From: Rs1 sp038900335
Lineage (GTDB): Bacteria > Pseudomonadota > Gammaproteobacteria > Pseudomonadales > Balneatricaceae
DNA: 64,000 nucleotides
Direction of reading: 5' to 3'
Assembly (NCBI GenBank): GCA_038900335.1
Contig: JBBMRB010000001.1
Coordinates: 186,001 to 250,000, forward strand
The position numbers were made by a program, and so were the translations under genes. The stretch's first letter is position 1, and each line of letters opens with the position of its first letter. The notes beneath the pieces were generated by a model. The model was given only the letters and a program-made list of their open reading frames with translations. It ran no database searches and had not been told where the DNA came from. This document shows positions 63,495-64,000 of this stretch, in pieces.

Positions 63495-63527
63495 GGCTTT
63501 AGGCTTTAGGCTTTAGGCGTTAAAGCC
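63495..63527. repeat. GGCTTTA tandem repeat with hairpin
   Basis: Three perfect GGCTTTA units (63495-63515). The last pairs with TAAAGCC (63521-63527). It could help terminate transcription arriving from the leftward membrane-protein gene. Confidence 0.55.
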
Positions 63528-63593
63528 TTAAAGAGTAACAATAGCCACTATTCAACTGCCAAACTCGTACCTTGCATCAATAAATGTTGCTAG

Positions 63594-64000
63594 TTAGATT
63601 AATAACACAACGAATAGCCCCAGTATTGAGGTGATAGTTATTGACAGTAACGAGCCCAATAGTACGTATTCGGTGAGATTCTGGCTGTTATTGTTATTTA
63701 ACTCACCAAATCTAAAGATTGATTTTGCCGCTAAAATAAAGCCGATAACGGCATACTGGCCATTGATGATAAAGGTCAATATCAAAAGTCGTTCCAGATA
63801 GCCGATGATTTCACCACCAAGGATTAAACCTTGATTTTCAAGGGTCTGTGTTGGAGTATAACGTTTTAATACAATGCCTATAAAAACCGATACCGGCTTA
63901 AAAATAGTGAGGTAGACCAGCAAAATTAACATGTTTTTGCTTGATATCAATGCTGCGACATTGTCGAAAGCGTTTAAACCTAGCCCCGATAAATAGAGTG
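63594..64000 (-). CDS. DUF3307-like membrane protein, partial (cut by window edge)
   Basis: The frame stays open to the right edge, so only the C-terminal ~135 residues are seen. Hydrophobic segments include MLILLVYLTIFKPVSVFIGI, GEIIGYLERLLILTFIINGQ and a final SLLSITITSILGLFVVLLI. The motif YLERLLIL, then A-AKSIFRFGEL and EYVLLGSLLS, is characteristic of the DUF3307 family of uncharacterised membrane proteins. The internal TTG near 63950 is not the start. Function unknown. Confidence 0.65.
   Translation of the reverse strand, partial: LYLSGLGLNAFDNVAALISSKNMLILLVYLTIFKPVSVFIGIVLKRYTPTQTLENQGLILGGEIIGYLERLLILTFIINGQYAVIGFILAAKSIFRFGELNNNNSQNLTEYVLLGSLLSITITSILGLFVVLLI

Overview
The window is AT-rich DNA with compact operons. 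It carries TRAP and ABC sugar transport, two GGDEF-EAL enzymes, HflX, FumC, YdeP, a DctP protein with a twin-arginine signal, and an MdlA/MdlB-like exporter. Together these point to a free-living, probably marine, heterotrophic gammaproteobacterium. No rRNA, tRNA, CRISPR array or intact transposase was seen, so I do not name a genus.

Left end (1-3.1 kb): a decayed reading frame, then four copies of a ~260-nt repeat in a ~0.8-kb tandem segmental duplication that has also captured the 3' end of recX. Each repeat can fold into several hairpins, and an 8-bp microsatellite differs in number between copies (3 versus 10 units). A shortened relative of the repeat lies at 28.3 kb. From 3.6 to 9 kb come a DCC-family thiol oxidoreductase, a periplasmic-sensing GGDEF-EAL protein and a 2OG-Fe(II) oxygenase. 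From 9.3 to 14.4 kb is an accessory stretch: a remnant of a HerA/DUF87-type ATPase, an Excalibur-domain protein, and a minimal J-domain gene leading a run of five unrecognised genes, several with acidic tails.

From 14.5 to 23.2 kb lie an SGNH hydrolase, a HutC-type repressor divergent from a YjiH-type membrane protein, a GST, a WYL regulator, ydeP and fumC. A candidate Fur site lies upstream of fumC. From 23.8 to 28.2 kb two large unrecognised genes abut with no gap (1062 and 395 residues). The first has a Cys-rich cluster and Cys-containing tail. This is the best candidate here for an undescribed system.

From 28.5 to 34.2 kb lie a periplasmic binding-like protein, a YugP-type zinc peptidase and an asymmetric heterodimeric ABC exporter overlapped by a small GGKRSGCGRKPG-motif protein. 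From 34.5 to 45.8 kb is a sugar locus: an ABC importer, a GntR/FCD regulator with two winged helices, and seven catabolic genes. Read together, the enzymes give a nearly complete oxidative route for L-galactose: mutarotase, L-galactose dehydrogenase, lactonase, L-galactonate 5-dehydrogenase, tagaturonate reductase, altronate dehydratase and KDG kinase. Only the KDPG aldolase is missing.

From 46 to 59.6 kb are mostly housekeeping or regulatory single genes: an alkyltransferase-like protein, HflX, an FMN glutamate-synthase-like protein, peptide deformylase with a 56-codon partner, a membrane-anchored Mrr-like protein, a GAF-GGDEF-EAL protein, an RluA-type pseudouridine synthase, a DUF3127 protein with an SSB-like C-terminal tip, an aldo/keto reductase, a chemoreceptor and a homocysteine methyltransferase. 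The window closes with a TRAP transporter operon and a partial DUF3307-type membrane protein running off the right edge.
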